Origin: Anaerovibrio lipolyticus DSM 3074
Lineage (GTDB): Bacteria; Bacillota; Negativicutes; Selenomonadales; Selenomonadaceae
Reading direction: 5' to 3'
Length of the DNA: 64,000 bases
NCBI RefSeq assembly: GCF_900141865.1
Contig: NZ_FQYW01000017.1
Location: 17,082 to 81,081 of the forward strand
Shown here: positions 34,045 through 42,796 of the stretch, piece by piece
Layout: every line of letters starts with the position of its first letter
Numbering within the stretch: position 1 is the first letter of the stretch
Notes under the pieces: generated by a model
Told to the model about the DNA's origin: nothing
The model's input: the letters and a program-made list of their open reading frames with translations, nothing else
Database searches by the model: none
Program-made: the position numbers and the translations under genes

Positions 34045-35562
34045 TTATGCCATTTTGTAGGTTACAGTTTCCTTAAATTCCTCAATAGCCTTGGAAATCT
34101 CAGCCTCTAAAGCATCATCCAGCTTTTTCTGATCTGCAATCTTCTGAAGAACAGCCTCATGCTCGTTGTGCATAAACTTCAAAAGGTCACCCTGGAAGGT
34201 AACTACCTTGTCCACTGGAATATCGGTCAAGAAGCCACGAACTGCGGAGAAGATTACTACAACCTGTTCCTCTACAGCCAGTGGAGAATACTGAGCCTGC
34301 TTCAAAGTCTCAACCATACGGGCACCACGGTCCAACTGAGCCTTGGTAGCCTTATCCAAATCGGAAGCGAACTGTGCGAATGCAGCCAACTCACGATACT
34401 GAGCCAGATCCAGACGCATGGTACCAGCGACCTGTTTCATAGCCTTGATCTGAGCACTACCACCTACACGGGATACAGACAGACCTACGCTGATGGCAGG
34501 ACGGATACCAGAATAGAACGCATCAGTCTCCAGCATAATCTGACCATCGGTGATGGAGATTACGTTGGTAGGAATATATGCAGAAACGTCACCTGCCAGA
34601 GTCTCGATAATCGGCAGAGCGGTAATGGAACCAGCACCTAAATTATCGGAGAGCTTGGCAGCACGCTCCAACAGACGGGAATGTAAGTAGAATACATCAC
34701 CTGGATATGCCTCACGTCCTGGTGGACGACGTAGCAGCAGAGACATGGCACGATATGCAGCCGCATGCTTGGTAAGGTCATCATATACGCAGAGGCAGTG
34801 ACCGCCCTTGTACATGAAATACTCGGCCATAGCTACGCCGGAGTAAGGAGCCAGGTACTGAAGCGGAGCACTATCAGAAGCTGTAGCAACAACTACGATG
34901 GTGTATTCCATAGCACCGGCATCTTCCAATGTCTTAACTACACGGGCAACGGTGGATGCCTTCTGACCAATTGCCACATATACGCAGATACAGTTCTGGC
35001 CCTTCTGGTTCAGAATAGTATCTACAGCAATAGCAGTCTTACCAGTACCACGGTCACCGATAATCAGCTCACGCTGACCACGGCCAATTGGTACCAGAGC
35101 ATCAATTGCCTTCAGACCAGTCTGGAGTGGCTCATGTACTGACTTTCTGTCAGCGATACCAGGAGCCTTATACTCTACTGGACGATATTCAGTTGTGTTG
35201 ATAGGTCCCTTGCCATCAACAGGGCGACCCAGTGCATCAACTACACGGCCAACCATGGCTTCGCCTACAGGAACCTGCATGATGGTGCCGGTACGTTTTA
35301 CCATATCGCCTTCCTTGATGGCAGTATCGCCACCAAGAATAACTGCACCAACGTTGTCCTGCTCCAGATTAAGAACAAGACCATATATATCGTTACCGAA
35401 ATCAAGTAGCTCACCGGCCATAGCCTTGCTGAGGCCATGTACGTGGGCGATACCATCACCGATTTCGATAACAGTGCCTACATCATCAACATTCAAATCA
35501 ACATTGTAGTTCTTGATTTGATCCTTGATAATGGCTGTTATTTCTTCCGGATTCATTTTCAT
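34045..35562 (-). CDS. atpA: ATP synthase F1 alpha subunit
   Basis: A 505-aa regulatory nucleotide-binding subunit. The P-loop is [17 protein letters not shown], and the arginine-finger region lies in the conserved [20 protein letters not shown]. The N-terminal crown is [13 protein letters not shown]. It is complete and of normal length. It follows atpH by 22 nt. Confidence 0.99.
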   Translation of the reverse strand: MKMNPEEITAIIKDQIKNYNVDLNVDDVGTVIEIGDGIAHVHGLSKAMAGELLDFGNDIYGLVLNLEQDNVGAVILGGDTAIKEGDMVKRTGTIMQVPVGEAMVGRVVDALGRPVDGKGPINTTEYRPVEYKAPGIADRKSVHEPLQTGLKAIDALVPIGRGQRELIIGDRGTGKTAIAVDTILNQKGQNCICVYVAIGQKASTVARVVKTLEDAGAMEYTIVVVATASDSAPLQYLAPYSGVAMAEYFMYKGGHCLCVYDDLTKHAAAYRAMSLLLRRPPGREAYPGDVFYLHSRLLERAAKLSDNLGAGSITALPIIETLAGDVSAYIPTNVISITDGQIMLETDAFYSGIRPAISVGLSVSRVGGSAQIKAMKQVAGTMRLDLAQYRELAAFAQFASDLDKATKAQLDRGARMVETLKQAQYSPLAVEEQVVVIFSAVRGFLTDIPVDKVVTFQGDLLKFMHNEHEAVLQKIADQKKLDDALEAEISKAIEEFKETVTYKMA

Positions 35563-35584
35563 ACTTCGCTGTCACCCCATTTTC

Positions 35585-36127
35585 TCAATTACTTGCCATC
35601 AATTCAGCCTTCAGTGCCTGCAAACGACCGGTTACACTGCCGTCGATGCGTCTGTCACCGATTTTTACAACTACGCCGCCAATGATTCCCTTGTCCTCGT
35701 GCATGCGAAGCTGTACCTTTTTGCCGGTCACCTCTTCCAATTTGCTGCCAAGACTTGCCTTGAGTTCTGACTTCAAATCAAATGCACTGGTTACATCAGC
35801 GATTACAATGCCCTGTGCTTTGTTGGACATTTCCTGATAGCACTCGTTAATGGCTTCCAGCAGCACAATACGACGCTTGTCCACCAGAAGCAGCAAAAAC
35901 TTAAACATCAAGTCAGAAACCTCACCCTGCAAAAGCTTGGTAATAAGGTCCTTCTTGGCTTGAGGCTGTACCTGCGGGTTGGTCAGGAAGCCCTTAAGAT
36001 CAGCCTGTGAAAAAAGGTCGTGGCTCACCTGAGCAAGCTCCTTGCCGTATTTTTCAAGCTGATTTTCCTCTTTGGCAATCTCAAAGATTGCAACCCCGTA
36101 TTTACGGGCAAGCTGTATATTTAACAT
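35585..36127 (-). CDS. atpH: ATP synthase delta subunit
   Basis: A 180-aa OSCP-type subunit that ties the peripheral stalk to the top of F1. Helical N-domain (MLNIQLARKYGVAIFEIAKE) and the C-terminal signature LRMHEDKGIIGGVVVKIGDR are both present. Its start overlaps the end of atpF by 7 nt, implying coupled translation. Confidence 0.96.
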   Translation of the reverse strand: MLNIQLARKYGVAIFEIAKEENQLEKYGKELAQVSHDLFSQADLKGFLTNPQVQPQAKKDLITKLLQGEVSDLMFKFLLLLVDKRRIVLLEAINECYQEMSNKAQGIVIADVTSAFDLKSELKASLGSKLEEVTGKKVQLRMHEDKGIIGGVVVKIGDRRIDGSVTGRLQALKAELMASN

Positions 36128-36624
36128 GGCAAATCACCAATCTTGTCCTTATCGAGCTGGTCGATAAACTCCTTGATAAGTGCTTCATTCTCAGCAGCAT
36201 CAATATTTTTGGAAACGATTTTCTCAGCTGCGGCAATGGAAAGTGCAGCAACCTGTCCCTTGAGCTTTTCAACTGCCAGAGCGCGTTCCCTCTGAATTTC
36301 CTGCTGGGCAGCATGCTTCATCTGATCGATTTCAGCTTTTGTTGTCTGCATGCTGGCCTCATGATCTTCACGAGTGCGCTTTTCTGCCTTGTCAATGATC
36401 TCCTGAGCCTTTACACGGGCACCTGCCAGCTGTTCCTGATACTGCTTCAGGGTAGCTTCAGCAGCTGCAGCATCGTCGTCAGCCTTCTTAATGCTGCCGG
36501 CGATTCTTTCCTCACGCTCTTTTAACATCTTAACAATAGGCTTGTACGCAAAAATACGGAGAAGAACAACAAGAACCAAGAAGTTCAGCATCTGCGCAAT
36601 TAATGTTGCGTTAATATCAATCAA
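36121..36624 (-). CDS. atpF: ATP synthase Fo b subunit
   Basis: A 167-aa peripheral stalk subunit. It has one N-terminal membrane helix (ATLIAQMLNFLVLVVLLRIF) and a long charged coiled coil with heptad spacing (RIAGSIKKADDDAAAAEATL and beyond). The short soluble C-terminus is family-like. It lies between atpE and atpH. Confidence 0.96.
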   Translation of the reverse strand: MIDINATLIAQMLNFLVLVVLLRIFAYKPIVKMLKEREERIAGSIKKADDDAAAAEATLKQYQEQLAGARVKAQEIIDKAEKRTREDHEASMQTTKAEIDQMKHAAQQEIQRERALAVEKLKGQVAALSIAAAEKIVSKNIDAAENEALIKEFIDQLDKDKIGDLPC

Positions 36625-36668
36625 TTCTATTGCCCCCTCTACTTAATAGCCTCATCGGTAGCGTTAAA

Positions 36669-36920
36669 TTACTTGATGAGTGGATTAGCGTAGAGAATAA
36701 TCAGGGCAATAACGGTGGCGATAATACACATTGCCTCGATCAGACCTACGGAGATCAGGGTGTTAGTGAAGAGTGCGTTCTTTGCCTCTGGCTGACGGGT
36801 CAAGCCCTCAATAAACTTACTGGTTACCAGTGCATCACCTAAAGCTGCACCAACTGCTGCCAAACCCATAATAATACCTACACCGATCATAGCTGCCGCT
36901 ACCATAACTGAATGTTCCAT
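36669..36920 (-). CDS. atpE: ATP synthase Fo c subunit
   Basis: An 83-aa two-helix ring subunit, starting at the ATG that follows AAGGAGG. Helix 1 has GAALGDALVTSK and the loop is TRQPEA. Helix 2 has the ion-binding Glu in ISVGLIEAMCIIATVIALII. The residues that mark sodium-binding rings (Gln in helix 1 and an ES/T...IY set around the Glu) are replaced by Asp, Ala and Ile, so proton use is predicted. An Asp opposite the essential Glu recalls actinobacterial c subunits. A longer reading from 36968 is unlikely. Confidence 0.95.
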   Translation of the reverse strand: MEHSVMVAAAMIGVGIIMGLAAVGAALGDALVTSKFIEGLTRQPEAKNALFTNTLISVGLIEAMCIIATVIALIILYANPLIK

Positions 36921-36991
36921 TAGATAATCCTCCTTAAAATAAATAACGATTTTTTCTGTTTTCGTCATGATAACATAACGAGAAAACGTTC

Positions 36992-37660
36992 TTACTCCTC
37001 ACTGTCCTTTACTGCATTGGCCAAATAAGCCAAGGAAAGGCTGGTGAAGATAAATGCCTGTACTCCGCCGATAAACAAACTGAAAGCCAGCCATGCTACA
37101 GATGGGAGAATTGCCCATTTAGCCAGCATAAGCAAAATAATGATGAGAATCTCACCTGCCAGAATGTTACCAAATAGACGGAAGGCCAGTGTGATTGGCT
37201 TGGCGATTTCCTCAATAACGTTAATGATAACAAAAATTGGGAACGGCTGGAAGAAATGCTTAATATAATGCATTCCCTTCATGTACACGCCCAAAGTGTG
37301 TACCATAACGATAATGAAAAGTGCCAGGCCCAAGGTGGTGTTCAGATCATTTGTCGGCGATGCCATAGTAGGCACCAGACCAAGCCAATTGGCTACAATC
37401 AGGAAAAGGAACAATGTTACAATCAATGGACAAAGGAATTCTCCCTTTGGCCCAAGACTGGTAAGCGTCTGTTCCCTAAGCCACACGATGAGTCCCTCAA
37501 CAATGTTCTGGGCACCAGTTGGTACCATTTTGAGGTTCCTGGTGGCAAGTATAGCTATTAATAAAACAATGGCCATACTTATCCAGGTCATCACCAGTGT
37601 CTCCCAATTGAAGGTCAGGCCGGCAAACTGCACTGTTTCGCGAACACCGATTTCATGCAT
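36992..37660 (-). CDS. atpB: ATP synthase Fo a subunit
   Basis: A 222-aa membrane stator protein with five to six helices. The essential arginine lies in PITLAFRLFGNILAGEILI. Proton-path residues follow in the last helix (GGVQAFIFTSLSLAYLANAV). It is preceded by atpI and followed by atpE in the standard order. Confidence 0.97.
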   Translation of the reverse strand: MHEIGVRETVQFAGLTFNWETLVMTWISMAIVLLIAILATRNLKMVPTGAQNIVEGLIVWLREQTLTSLGPKGEFLCPLIVTLFLFLIVANWLGLVPTMASPTNDLNTTLGLALFIIVMVHTLGVYMKGMHYIKHFFQPFPIFVIINVIEEIAKPITLAFRLFGNILAGEILIIILLMLAKWAILPSVAWLAFSLFIGGVQAFIFTSLSLAYLANAVKDSEE

Positions 37661-37723
37661 AACCTATACCCCCTTCTAATGTATCCGGCCCATGCCGGAC
37701 ACAACATGAGAATTTATATTAAC

Positions 37724-38101
37724 CTACAGATACCTGTTGTAATTGGTCTGTACCAGCAGCACCATCCCCAATAAATAAACAATGGCGAAGCCTGCAAACA
37801 CAGCTGCAAACTGTTCCACCGAAATCTGGATAGCCGTGCCAAATACCACCAAAAGCAGCACCAACCGTAAAATAAGTCCCATTGCCATGGTGCTTTTCGC
37901 CTGTGCCACAGTCATATCTGCACTGCGCCACAGTCTTCCCAGCATGACACCATACCAGGCAAAGCCCATGAGATAACCGGCTGCCAAGCCACAAAGCAGG
38001 ACCATCTGCTGATATACCGAAAGCGAAACCGCCACCATGGCAGTCAACACTCCCAGTATTTTTAACATCTTGATGATGTTAGTCAATATAACTTCCCGCA
38101 T
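37724..38101 (-). CDS. atpI: ATP synthase subunit I (AtpI family)
   Basis: A 125-aa membrane protein with four predicted helices (LGVLTAMVAVSLSVYQQMVL and others). The start is set at the ATG after GGAGGAGG. An in-frame start at 38161 would add 20 basic residues that look non-native. AtpI proteins help assemble the c ring. It lies between atpZ and atpB. Confidence 0.85.
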   Translation of the reverse strand: MREVILTNIIKMLKILGVLTAMVAVSLSVYQQMVLLCGLAAGYLMGFAWYGVMLGRLWRSADMTVAQAKSTMAMGLILRLVLLLVVFGTAIQISVEQFAAVFAGFAIVYLLGMVLLVQTNYNRYL

Positions 38102-38186
38102 ATTCCTCCTCCGACAAGTTTTATATTTACCCGTCTTCGTTGAATATAGTATTCTCTGCACCAGAAAAAATCCGATACAGAATAAT

Positions 38187-38271
38187 TATAACGCAGTTGT
38201 TCATATTTTGCTATAAGCAAAATATTCATTATTAGCGTTTCAACACGCTATGAACTTGAACTGCGTTGTAA
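38187..38271. repeat. Short two-hairpin repeat F1c inside the atp operon
   Basis: Fills the atpZ-atpI gap and begins one base past the atpZ stop. TATAACGCAGTTGTTCATA is followed by an ATTTTGC/GCAAAAT hairpin and ATTAGCGTTTCAA, matching hairpin 1 of F1a and F1b. AACGCAGTT (38190-38198) and AACTGCGTT (38259-38267) pair perfectly and close the element, with an AGCGT/ACGCT side hairpin. The stem bases differ from F1a but remain paired. Confidence 0.65.
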
Positions 38272-38272
38272 C

Positions 38273-38536
38273 CTAAATAATTCCTTTAAGCTGTTTGTAG
38301 GTCAGATAAAAGGCAATGGGGAATCCAAGAACAATTCCCGTCAGCTTTCCACCGTATTCAAGACCCAGAAAATCATCTACCATAGCCCCTATAAAAATAC
38401 AGATTCCGATGACTACAGCAAAGAAAATTCCTACGCCCCCTAAAACACCGAAGGCCTTCAAAGCCTGAGCCAAGCCACTGGCTTCTTTCTCTTTATGCTT
38501 ATCTTTGTTATTATTCGCCGCCTTCAAGTGTTTCAC
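38273..38536 (-). CDS. atpZ: AtpZ/AtpQ-type small ATP synthase accessory protein
   Basis: An 87-aa protein with a charged N-terminus (KAANNNKDKHKEKEASGLAQ) and two membrane helices (VLGGVGIFFAVVIGICIFIG and LTGIVLGFPIAFYLTYKQL). This matches the AtpZ/AtpI family that opens many Firmicutes atp operons and is proposed to aid ion entry or assembly. The start is GTG at 38536 after AGAGGAAG. It is the first gene of the operon. Confidence 0.8.
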   Translation of the reverse strand: MKHLKAANNNKDKHKEKEASGLAQALKAFGVLGGVGIFFAVVIGICIFIGAMVDDFLGLEYGGKLTGIVLGFPIAFYLTYKQLKGII

Positions 38537-38572
38537 CTTCCTCTGCCCCTTGAAATATCAACAACACTTGAA

Positions 38573-38600
38573 ATTATAGCAAATATTCCTCCATTGTGAA
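38573..38600 (-). promoter_or_regulatory. Promoter of the atp operon
   Basis: Minus-strand TTCACA (38600-38595), 16-nt spacer, perfect TATAAT (38578-38573), 37 nt upstream of the atpZ start. A palindrome ATGAAAATAATTTCAT lies at 38618-38633, just upstream of the -35, and could bind a regulator. Confidence 0.7.
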
Positions 38601-38679
38601 ACAATTCTGTTAAATTTATGAAAATAATTTCATGCTAATGTTTTCATAATTTCTATTTATACTTTTATGCAAATGGGAA

Positions 38680-38860
38680 GGGCTGTTTTCTGTCGCGACG
38701 GTCATGGGCCTAAAACTTTTTGTCCTAATTAAATAGTGAAAAAAATCATAACTCGCTTCTCTCAAACAGATGATTTTTGTCACTAAAATAGATGTGCGGA
38801 CAAAAGCGTTTCTTAACGACTCATGACCTAATTGCTCCAGTAAGCACCCCTGTCCTTATG
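38680..38860. repeat. Palindromic element C
   Basis: Inner arms 38735-38749 and 38770-38784 pair at 14 of 15 around the loop AACTCGCTTCTCTCAAACAG (38750-38769), two changes from the family loop. Middle stems are AAACTTTTTGTCC with GGACAAAAGCGTTT and GGTCAT with ATGACC. The outer stem is degraded, so the ends are approximate. Together with the next element it fills the 38537-39112 gap upstream of the atp promoter. Confidence 0.75.
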
Positions 38861-38870
38861 TGCAATAACT

Positions 38871-39057
38871 GTGGGTGGCATGGAATAAGGACATGAAGCA
38901 TGCGAAGCTCAAAATGACACATCCGTAATAAACTCATCGAAGCCACTGTGATGTGGCGGACGGTTACGAAGTCCGTCCATACCATCTTTAAGCCGATAAA
39001 TAAATTGATGTGGCACTAGCGAAGAAAATGAATGGCCTATTCCATGACAGGACCCAC
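38871..39057. repeat. Related or independent palindromic element C2
   Basis: GTGGGT (38871-38876) pairs with ACCCAC (39052-39057) and CATGGAATA (38879-38887) with TATTCCATG (39038-39046). Inside are GGACGG/CCGTCC (38958-38963, 38973-38978) and a near-match GACACATC/GATGTGGC. The loop is not the family loop, although AAACTCATCGAAGCCAC is somewhat similar. It may be a decayed copy. Confidence 0.55.
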
Positions 39058-39068
39058 ATTGTAACAAA

Positions 39069-39099
39069 TAAAAAAAAGGACTACGAATAACGCAGTCCT
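39069..39099 (-). terminator. Terminator of wecB
   Basis: Minus-strand AGGACT/AGTCCT stem (39099-39094, 39082-39077) with an extra C-G pair near the loop, followed by eight T. It lies 14 nt past the wecB stop. Confidence 0.88.
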
Positions 39100-39112
39100 A
39101 AAATTTATAAAA

Positions 39113-40273
39113 TTATTTGGCCACAAAGCTGTCTGGCTTTGCATGGCCCTTTCCATATTTATGGAGAATAGCCTCCACAATACGGCGGGATGCCTGGCCA
39201 TCACCATAAGGGTTGCATGCCTCTGCCATACTGTTGTACTCGTTTTTATCAGTCAACAGCTTCTTGGCTTCCTCATATACAACCTTTTCATCAGTACCAA
39301 TGAGCTTGACAGTACCTGCCTCCACCGCCTCAGGGCGTTCTGTGGTATCACGGAGTACCAGAACCGGCTTGCCTAAAGCTGGTGCCTCCTCCTGAACTCC
39401 ACCGGAGTCAGTGAGAATCATATAAGCTCTGTGCATAAGGTTGGCAAAAGGCTCATAGTCCAACGGATCAATGAGATAAACCTTATCGTGTCCGCCAAGT
39501 TCTTCCTTAACTACCTCACGCACCTTCGGGTTCTTATGAACAGGGAAGACAATCTCCACATCCTCAAATTCCTCAGTGAGCTGACGCAGAGCCTTGTATA
39601 CGTTGCGCATTGGTTCACCCAGATTCTCACGGCGGTGAGTAGTAACCAAAATTATCCGTTTATTTTTGTAGTCAATATTCTGAAGGTTTTCGTTTTCAAA
39701 TACAAAATCCTCCCGAACAGTTTTATGAAGAGCATCAATAACAGTGTTACCTGTAACAAAAATGCCTTCCTTATTGATGGATTCTGCCAAAAGGTTGCTC
39801 TCAGAGGTGTTAGTAGGAGCAAAATGCATATCGGCGATGGAGCCAGTGAGCTTGCGGTTCATTTCCTCTGGGAATGGTGAATACTTGTTGTGAGTTCTCA
39901 GACCTGCCTCCACATGGCCAACAGCAGTCTGATGATAATATGCAGCCAAAGCCCCGGCAAAGGTGGTGGTGGTATCACCATGCACCAGCACAATATCAGG
40001 CTTTTCCTTCTGCAATACCTTATCCAGACCCATCATAGCCCTGGATGTAATATCAAACAATGTCTGGCCAGCGGCCATAATATCCAGATCATAATCTGGT
40101 TTAATATGAAAAAGATTTAATACCTGATCCAGCATATCACGATGCTGGGCAGTAACAGCCACTACTGGCTTAATCTCCTCAGGATGTTTGGCCAGCTCCA
40201 GCACTACAGGAGCCATTTTAATTGCCTCTGGACGGGTACCAAACACAGTCATTACTTTAATCTTTTTCCCCAT
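39113..40273 (-). CDS. wecB: UDP-N-acetylglucosamine 2-epimerase (non-hydrolysing)
   Basis: A 386-aa GT-B-fold enzyme that interconverts UDP-GlcNAc and UDP-ManNAc in the cytoplasm. Motifs are TVFGTRPEAIKMAPVVLEL, GDTTTTFAGALAAYYHQ, VGHVEAGLRTHNKYSPFPEE, TTHRRENLGEPM and SDSGGVQEEAPALGKPVL. The ATG at 40273 with AAGGGG upstream is preferred to the GTG at 40291. It follows wecA by 48 nt, so UDP-ManNAc may feed a polyprenyl-linked surface polymer. Confidence 0.95.
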   Translation of the reverse strand: MGKKIKVMTVFGTRPEAIKMAPVVLELAKHPEEIKPVVAVTAQHRDMLDQVLNLFHIKPDYDLDIMAAGQTLFDITSRAMMGLDKVLQKEKPDIVLVHGDTTTTFAGALAAYYHQTAVGHVEAGLRTHNKYSPFPEEMNRKLTGSIADMHFAPTNTSESNLLAESINKEGIFVTGNTVIDALHKTVREDFVFENENLQNIDYKNKRIILVTTHRRENLGEPMRNVYKALRQLTEEFEDVEIVFPVHKNPKVREVVKEELGGHDKVYLIDPLDYEPFANLMHRAYMILTDSGGVQEEAPALGKPVLVLRDTTERPEAVEAGTVKLIGTDEKVVYEEAKKLLTDKNEYNSMAEACNPYGDGQASRRIVEAILHKYGKGHAKPDSFVAK

Positions 40274-40321
40274 CTTAATCCCCTTCCACACATGAGATAA
40301 TTACGAATATATTATTAAGTA

Positions 40322-41359
40322 TCAAGGATTCTTCATTCTAAGAATACCAAGTTTTTTGGCACCGAAAAATACCAGCAGTATAACAGCCACTACAATGGCA
40401 ACAGCAATACCACCGGACACTTCATTAAGAAGAACAGCACTAAGTCCCAGCATGGCGCTGATAACATACATCAACAGCACAGCCTGACGCTGGTTAAAGC
40501 CCATATCCAAAAGACGATGATGCAAATGTCCCTTGTCTGGCTTAAAAATAGGAACACCACCGCGATAACGGCGGATAATAGCGAATGATGTATCAAGAAT
40601 TGGCACACCCAAGGCCAAAATAGGCACAATAAGGGCGATGGTCGCCGCGCTCTTAACCGCACCAATTACAGAAATTCCCGCCAACACAAAACCCAGGAGC
40701 ATACTGCCTGTATCTCCCATAAAAATCTTTGCCGGGTTAAAATTATACCAAAGGAATCCAATAGCTGCTCCGGCCAATGCTGCCGTAATAATAGTCACCA
40801 GCACAAAGGCATTCTGAATAGCCACCAAAAGTATCGTAATGGAAGCAATAGTGGCCACACCTGCGGCCAAACCATCCAAACCATCAATAAGATTAACAGT
40901 ATTGGTCAGACCCACAATCCAAAAAAGGGTTGCAGGAATGGCAAAGTATTCCAGATAGAAATAATCACCAAAGGGATCTGCTATGAAATCAATCTGTACC
41001 CCAAAGGCAACCAGCACTCCCGCAGCAACAATCTGCCCCAGCAGCTTCACCTTAGGGGGAAGATTCTTATAATCGTCCACTAAACCAAGGATAACAATCA
41101 GGGTTGCACCAATCAAAAGGCCAATAACACCTGACTGAACATCCTCAGGCAGCATATCCAACTGTAACGTAGCCAGCACACCTGCCATAAAGGCAATATA
41201 AATACCTAAACCTCCAATACGGGGAATAGGTTTTTTATGTACTTTTCTGGCATCAGGTGCATCCATAGCACCAGTTTTATCTGCAAATAATATAACAGCC
41301 GGGGTAATCACCAGTGATACCACCAAAGCTATAAGTAATGCCCAAACGAAATTTGGCAT
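40322..41359 (-). CDS. wecA: Undecaprenyl-phosphate GlcNAc-1-phosphate transferase (WecA/TagO-like)
   Basis: A 345-aa membrane enzyme of the MraY/WecA superfamily with about ten helices. Signatures are [20 protein letters not shown], the Asp pair in [59 protein letters not shown] and the His-rich [20 protein letters not shown] loop that marks the polyprenol-P GlcNAc-1-P group. It loads the first sugar for O-antigen, ECA-like or wall polymers. It lies downstream of element A and upstream of wecB. Confidence 0.92.
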   Translation of the reverse strand: MPNFVWALLIALVVSLVITPAVILFADKTGAMDAPDARKVHKKPIPRIGGLGIYIAFMAGVLATLQLDMLPEDVQSGVIGLLIGATLIVILGLVDDYKNLPPKVKLLGQIVAAGVLVAFGVQIDFIADPFGDYFYLEYFAIPATLFWIVGLTNTVNLIDGLDGLAAGVATIASITILLVAIQNAFVLVTIITAALAGAAIGFLWYNFNPAKIFMGDTGSMLLGFVLAGISVIGAVKSAATIALIVPILALGVPILDTSFAIIRRYRGGVPIFKPDKGHLHHRLLDMGFNQRQAVLLMYVISAMLGLSAVLLNEVSGGIAVAIVVAVILLVFFGAKKLGILRMKNP

Positions 41360-41448
41360 AAAAAGTCACCTGCTTTCTTTAGAACATACCAATTTTACTG
41401 CACTAAATACGCTCTGTCAACAAGATTAAAAGCAGGTATAAAGGAAAA

Positions 41449-41631
41449 ATAGATGGGCATACTAGTGTAACGTCGGTCATGAGCCTAAAGCTTTTTGTCC
41501 GATTTATATAGTGAAAAAAATCATAACTCGCTTCGCTCAAACAAATGATTTTTTCCACTAATACAAAGGAACGGACAAAAGAGCTTCTTAACGGCTCATG
41601 CCCTAATTGTTCCACTAGTATGCCCATCTAT
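41449..41631. repeat. Palindromic element A, best preserved copy
   Basis: Outer arms 41449-41467 and 41613-41631 are a perfect 19-bp inverted repeat. Then CATGAGCC (41478-41485) pairs with GGCTCATG (41593-41600), and AAGCTTTTTGTCCG (41488-41501) with 41572-41586 (one bulge). The inner arms 41509-41524 and 41545-41560 pair at 15 of 16. The loop is AACTCGCTTCGCTCAAACAA (41525-41544). It begins 5 nt past the dCMP deaminase stop. The rest of the gap to wecA (41360-41448) shows nothing else. Confidence 0.88.
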
Positions 41632-41635
41632 TGGC

Positions 41636-42094
41636 TTACTTTATATCCTTTGGTGCCACTTCCACTGTAGAGCCGTCTGACTCCAAATAAATTACCTTAT
41701 CCAGCATGGCATTTCTAAGCATACGCCTGCAGAGCAGACATGGCTTGCCGCTGGCCAGGGTTCCGTCTGCATTGTAGCCCACAATATAGGCTGTGGCACC
41801 CTTCATTTTCTCAGGATCACCATTAATAATGGCATTCTGCTCTGCGTGAACCGCCACGCACAGCTCATAATTCTGTCCTGGCTTGATCCCCAGGCGCTGA
41901 CGCTCACAAAGGCCCGTATCAATACAGTTGGCCTCACCTCTAGGTGCGCCATTATATCCTGTGCTGATGATAATTTTATCCTTAACGATAATTGCCCCAT
42001 ATTTGCGTCTAAGGCAGGTGGAGCGTTTTCCTACTGCCTTTGAAATATCAAGAAAATAATCATTCCATTCCGGTCTCTTTGAAGCATCAGCCAT
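41636..42094 (-). CDS. comEB: dCMP deaminase (ComEB family)
   Basis: A 152-aa zinc deaminase that makes dUMP from dCMP for thymidylate synthesis. Zinc and catalytic residues are His and Glu in VHAEQNAI and two Cys in GKPCLLCRRM. The early CLRRKYGAIIVKD and TGYNGAPRG motifs are typical. I use the ATG at 42094, which has AAGGGGAG upstream. The longer reading from 42127 adds a charged non-native stretch. In Bacillus the family member is the misnamed competence gene comEB. Confidence 0.93.
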   Translation of the reverse strand: MADASKRPEWNDYFLDISKAVGKRSTCLRRKYGAIIVKDKIIISTGYNGAPRGEANCIDTGLCERQRLGIKPGQNYELCVAVHAEQNAIINGDPEKMKGATAYIVGYNADGTLASGKPCLLCRRMLRNAMLDKVIYLESDGSTVEVAPKDIK

Positions 42095-42135
42095 TTCTTT
42101 CTCCCCTTCTCTTGTTTCTTTTCCCATTCTCTTTA

Positions 42136-42555
42136 TTATTTATGTTCTTCCAGAAATCTTCTGGCTAAAATTACCGCCACGAAGTCGTCCACTGGCTCTG
42201 GTGGCACCTGCATACTTGTAGGTATCAGCCTTCTCCACCCCTTTGGGGGCTTTACCTTCCAATATTCACCACGGGCCAGCTGTGTGGTATAGTACTCATC
42301 GACCTCCTCCAGGTGAAGCTCCGGGCACTCATTTTTTATACGGGCCTGTGCCTCACCGGAGGTAGTACCATTACCAATTACAAGTATATCAGCTTCATAG
42401 TCTCTCTTCAAATTGCCAATAATATTGGGCAGGGACGCCGTATCCACCACCCGCTGATAAAGGACTGTACCATCTGTTGACAAGGCGGCCACACCACATT
42501 TATCCCGTCCCGGATCAACTGCCAATATACTTTTCCCTAATATTTCCATATTCAA
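42136..42555 (-). CDS. YqgF/RuvX-like RNase H-fold protein
   Basis: A 139-aa protein of the YqgF-like RNase H fold. The first beta strand with its catalytic-type Asp is SILAVDPGRDKCGVAALSTD. LVIGNGTTSGEAQARI and VDEYYTTQLARGEYW follow, and a last acidic motif is in PEPVDDFVAVILARR. It diverges from the canonical 16S rRNA processing nuclease RuvX, so a paralogue is likely. The start seems to be TTG at 42555 with AGGAG eight bases upstream. An ATG two codons later is possible. Confidence 0.75.
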   Translation of the reverse strand: MNMEILGKSILAVDPGRDKCGVAALSTDGTVLYQRVVDTASLPNIIGNLKRDYEADILVIGNGTTSGEAQARIKNECPELHLEEVDEYYTTQLARGEYWKVKPPKGWRRLIPTSMQVPPEPVDDFVAVILARRFLEEHK

Positions 42556-42577
42556 GACAATTACTCCTAATGAAATA

Positions 42578-42763
42578 AAGGTAGAAGCTGTTGTCTTTCG
42601 CTCAGTTTCATCGCTAAAGCTATTTTTTGCATAATAATTAGCAGCAAGAAAAATCCGAACTCGCTTCGCTCAAACAACGGATGTTTTCTCGCTGTGTAAG
42701 TAAGCAAAAAATCGCTTTTTAACGCTCTGAAACTTAATGCTCAAGACAATCAGCCTCTACCTT
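42578..42763. repeat. Palindromic element D
   Basis: Outer arms 42578-42597 and 42743-42763 pair with one mismatch and one bulge. GTTTCA (42605-42610) pairs with TGAAAC (42728-42733), and 42616-42630 with 42704-42718 at 14 of 15. Inner arms are 42642-42657 and 42678-42694. The loop AACTCGCTTCGCTCAAACAA (42658-42677) is identical to that of element A, while the inner stem sequence is quite different. It begins 34 nt past the stop of the DUF3084 gene and accounts for most of the 42556-42796 gap. Confidence 0.85.
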
Positions 42764-42796
42764 ATACTTATAATTTATAGTTAATTATCATAATGT

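Noticed and set aside
41449..41631. Idea that the palindromes are integron attC sites
   Set aside because: They are folded and variable in sequence like attC, but the conserved R/L core boxes are missing, no cassette-like gene array or integrase is present and they are longer than usual.
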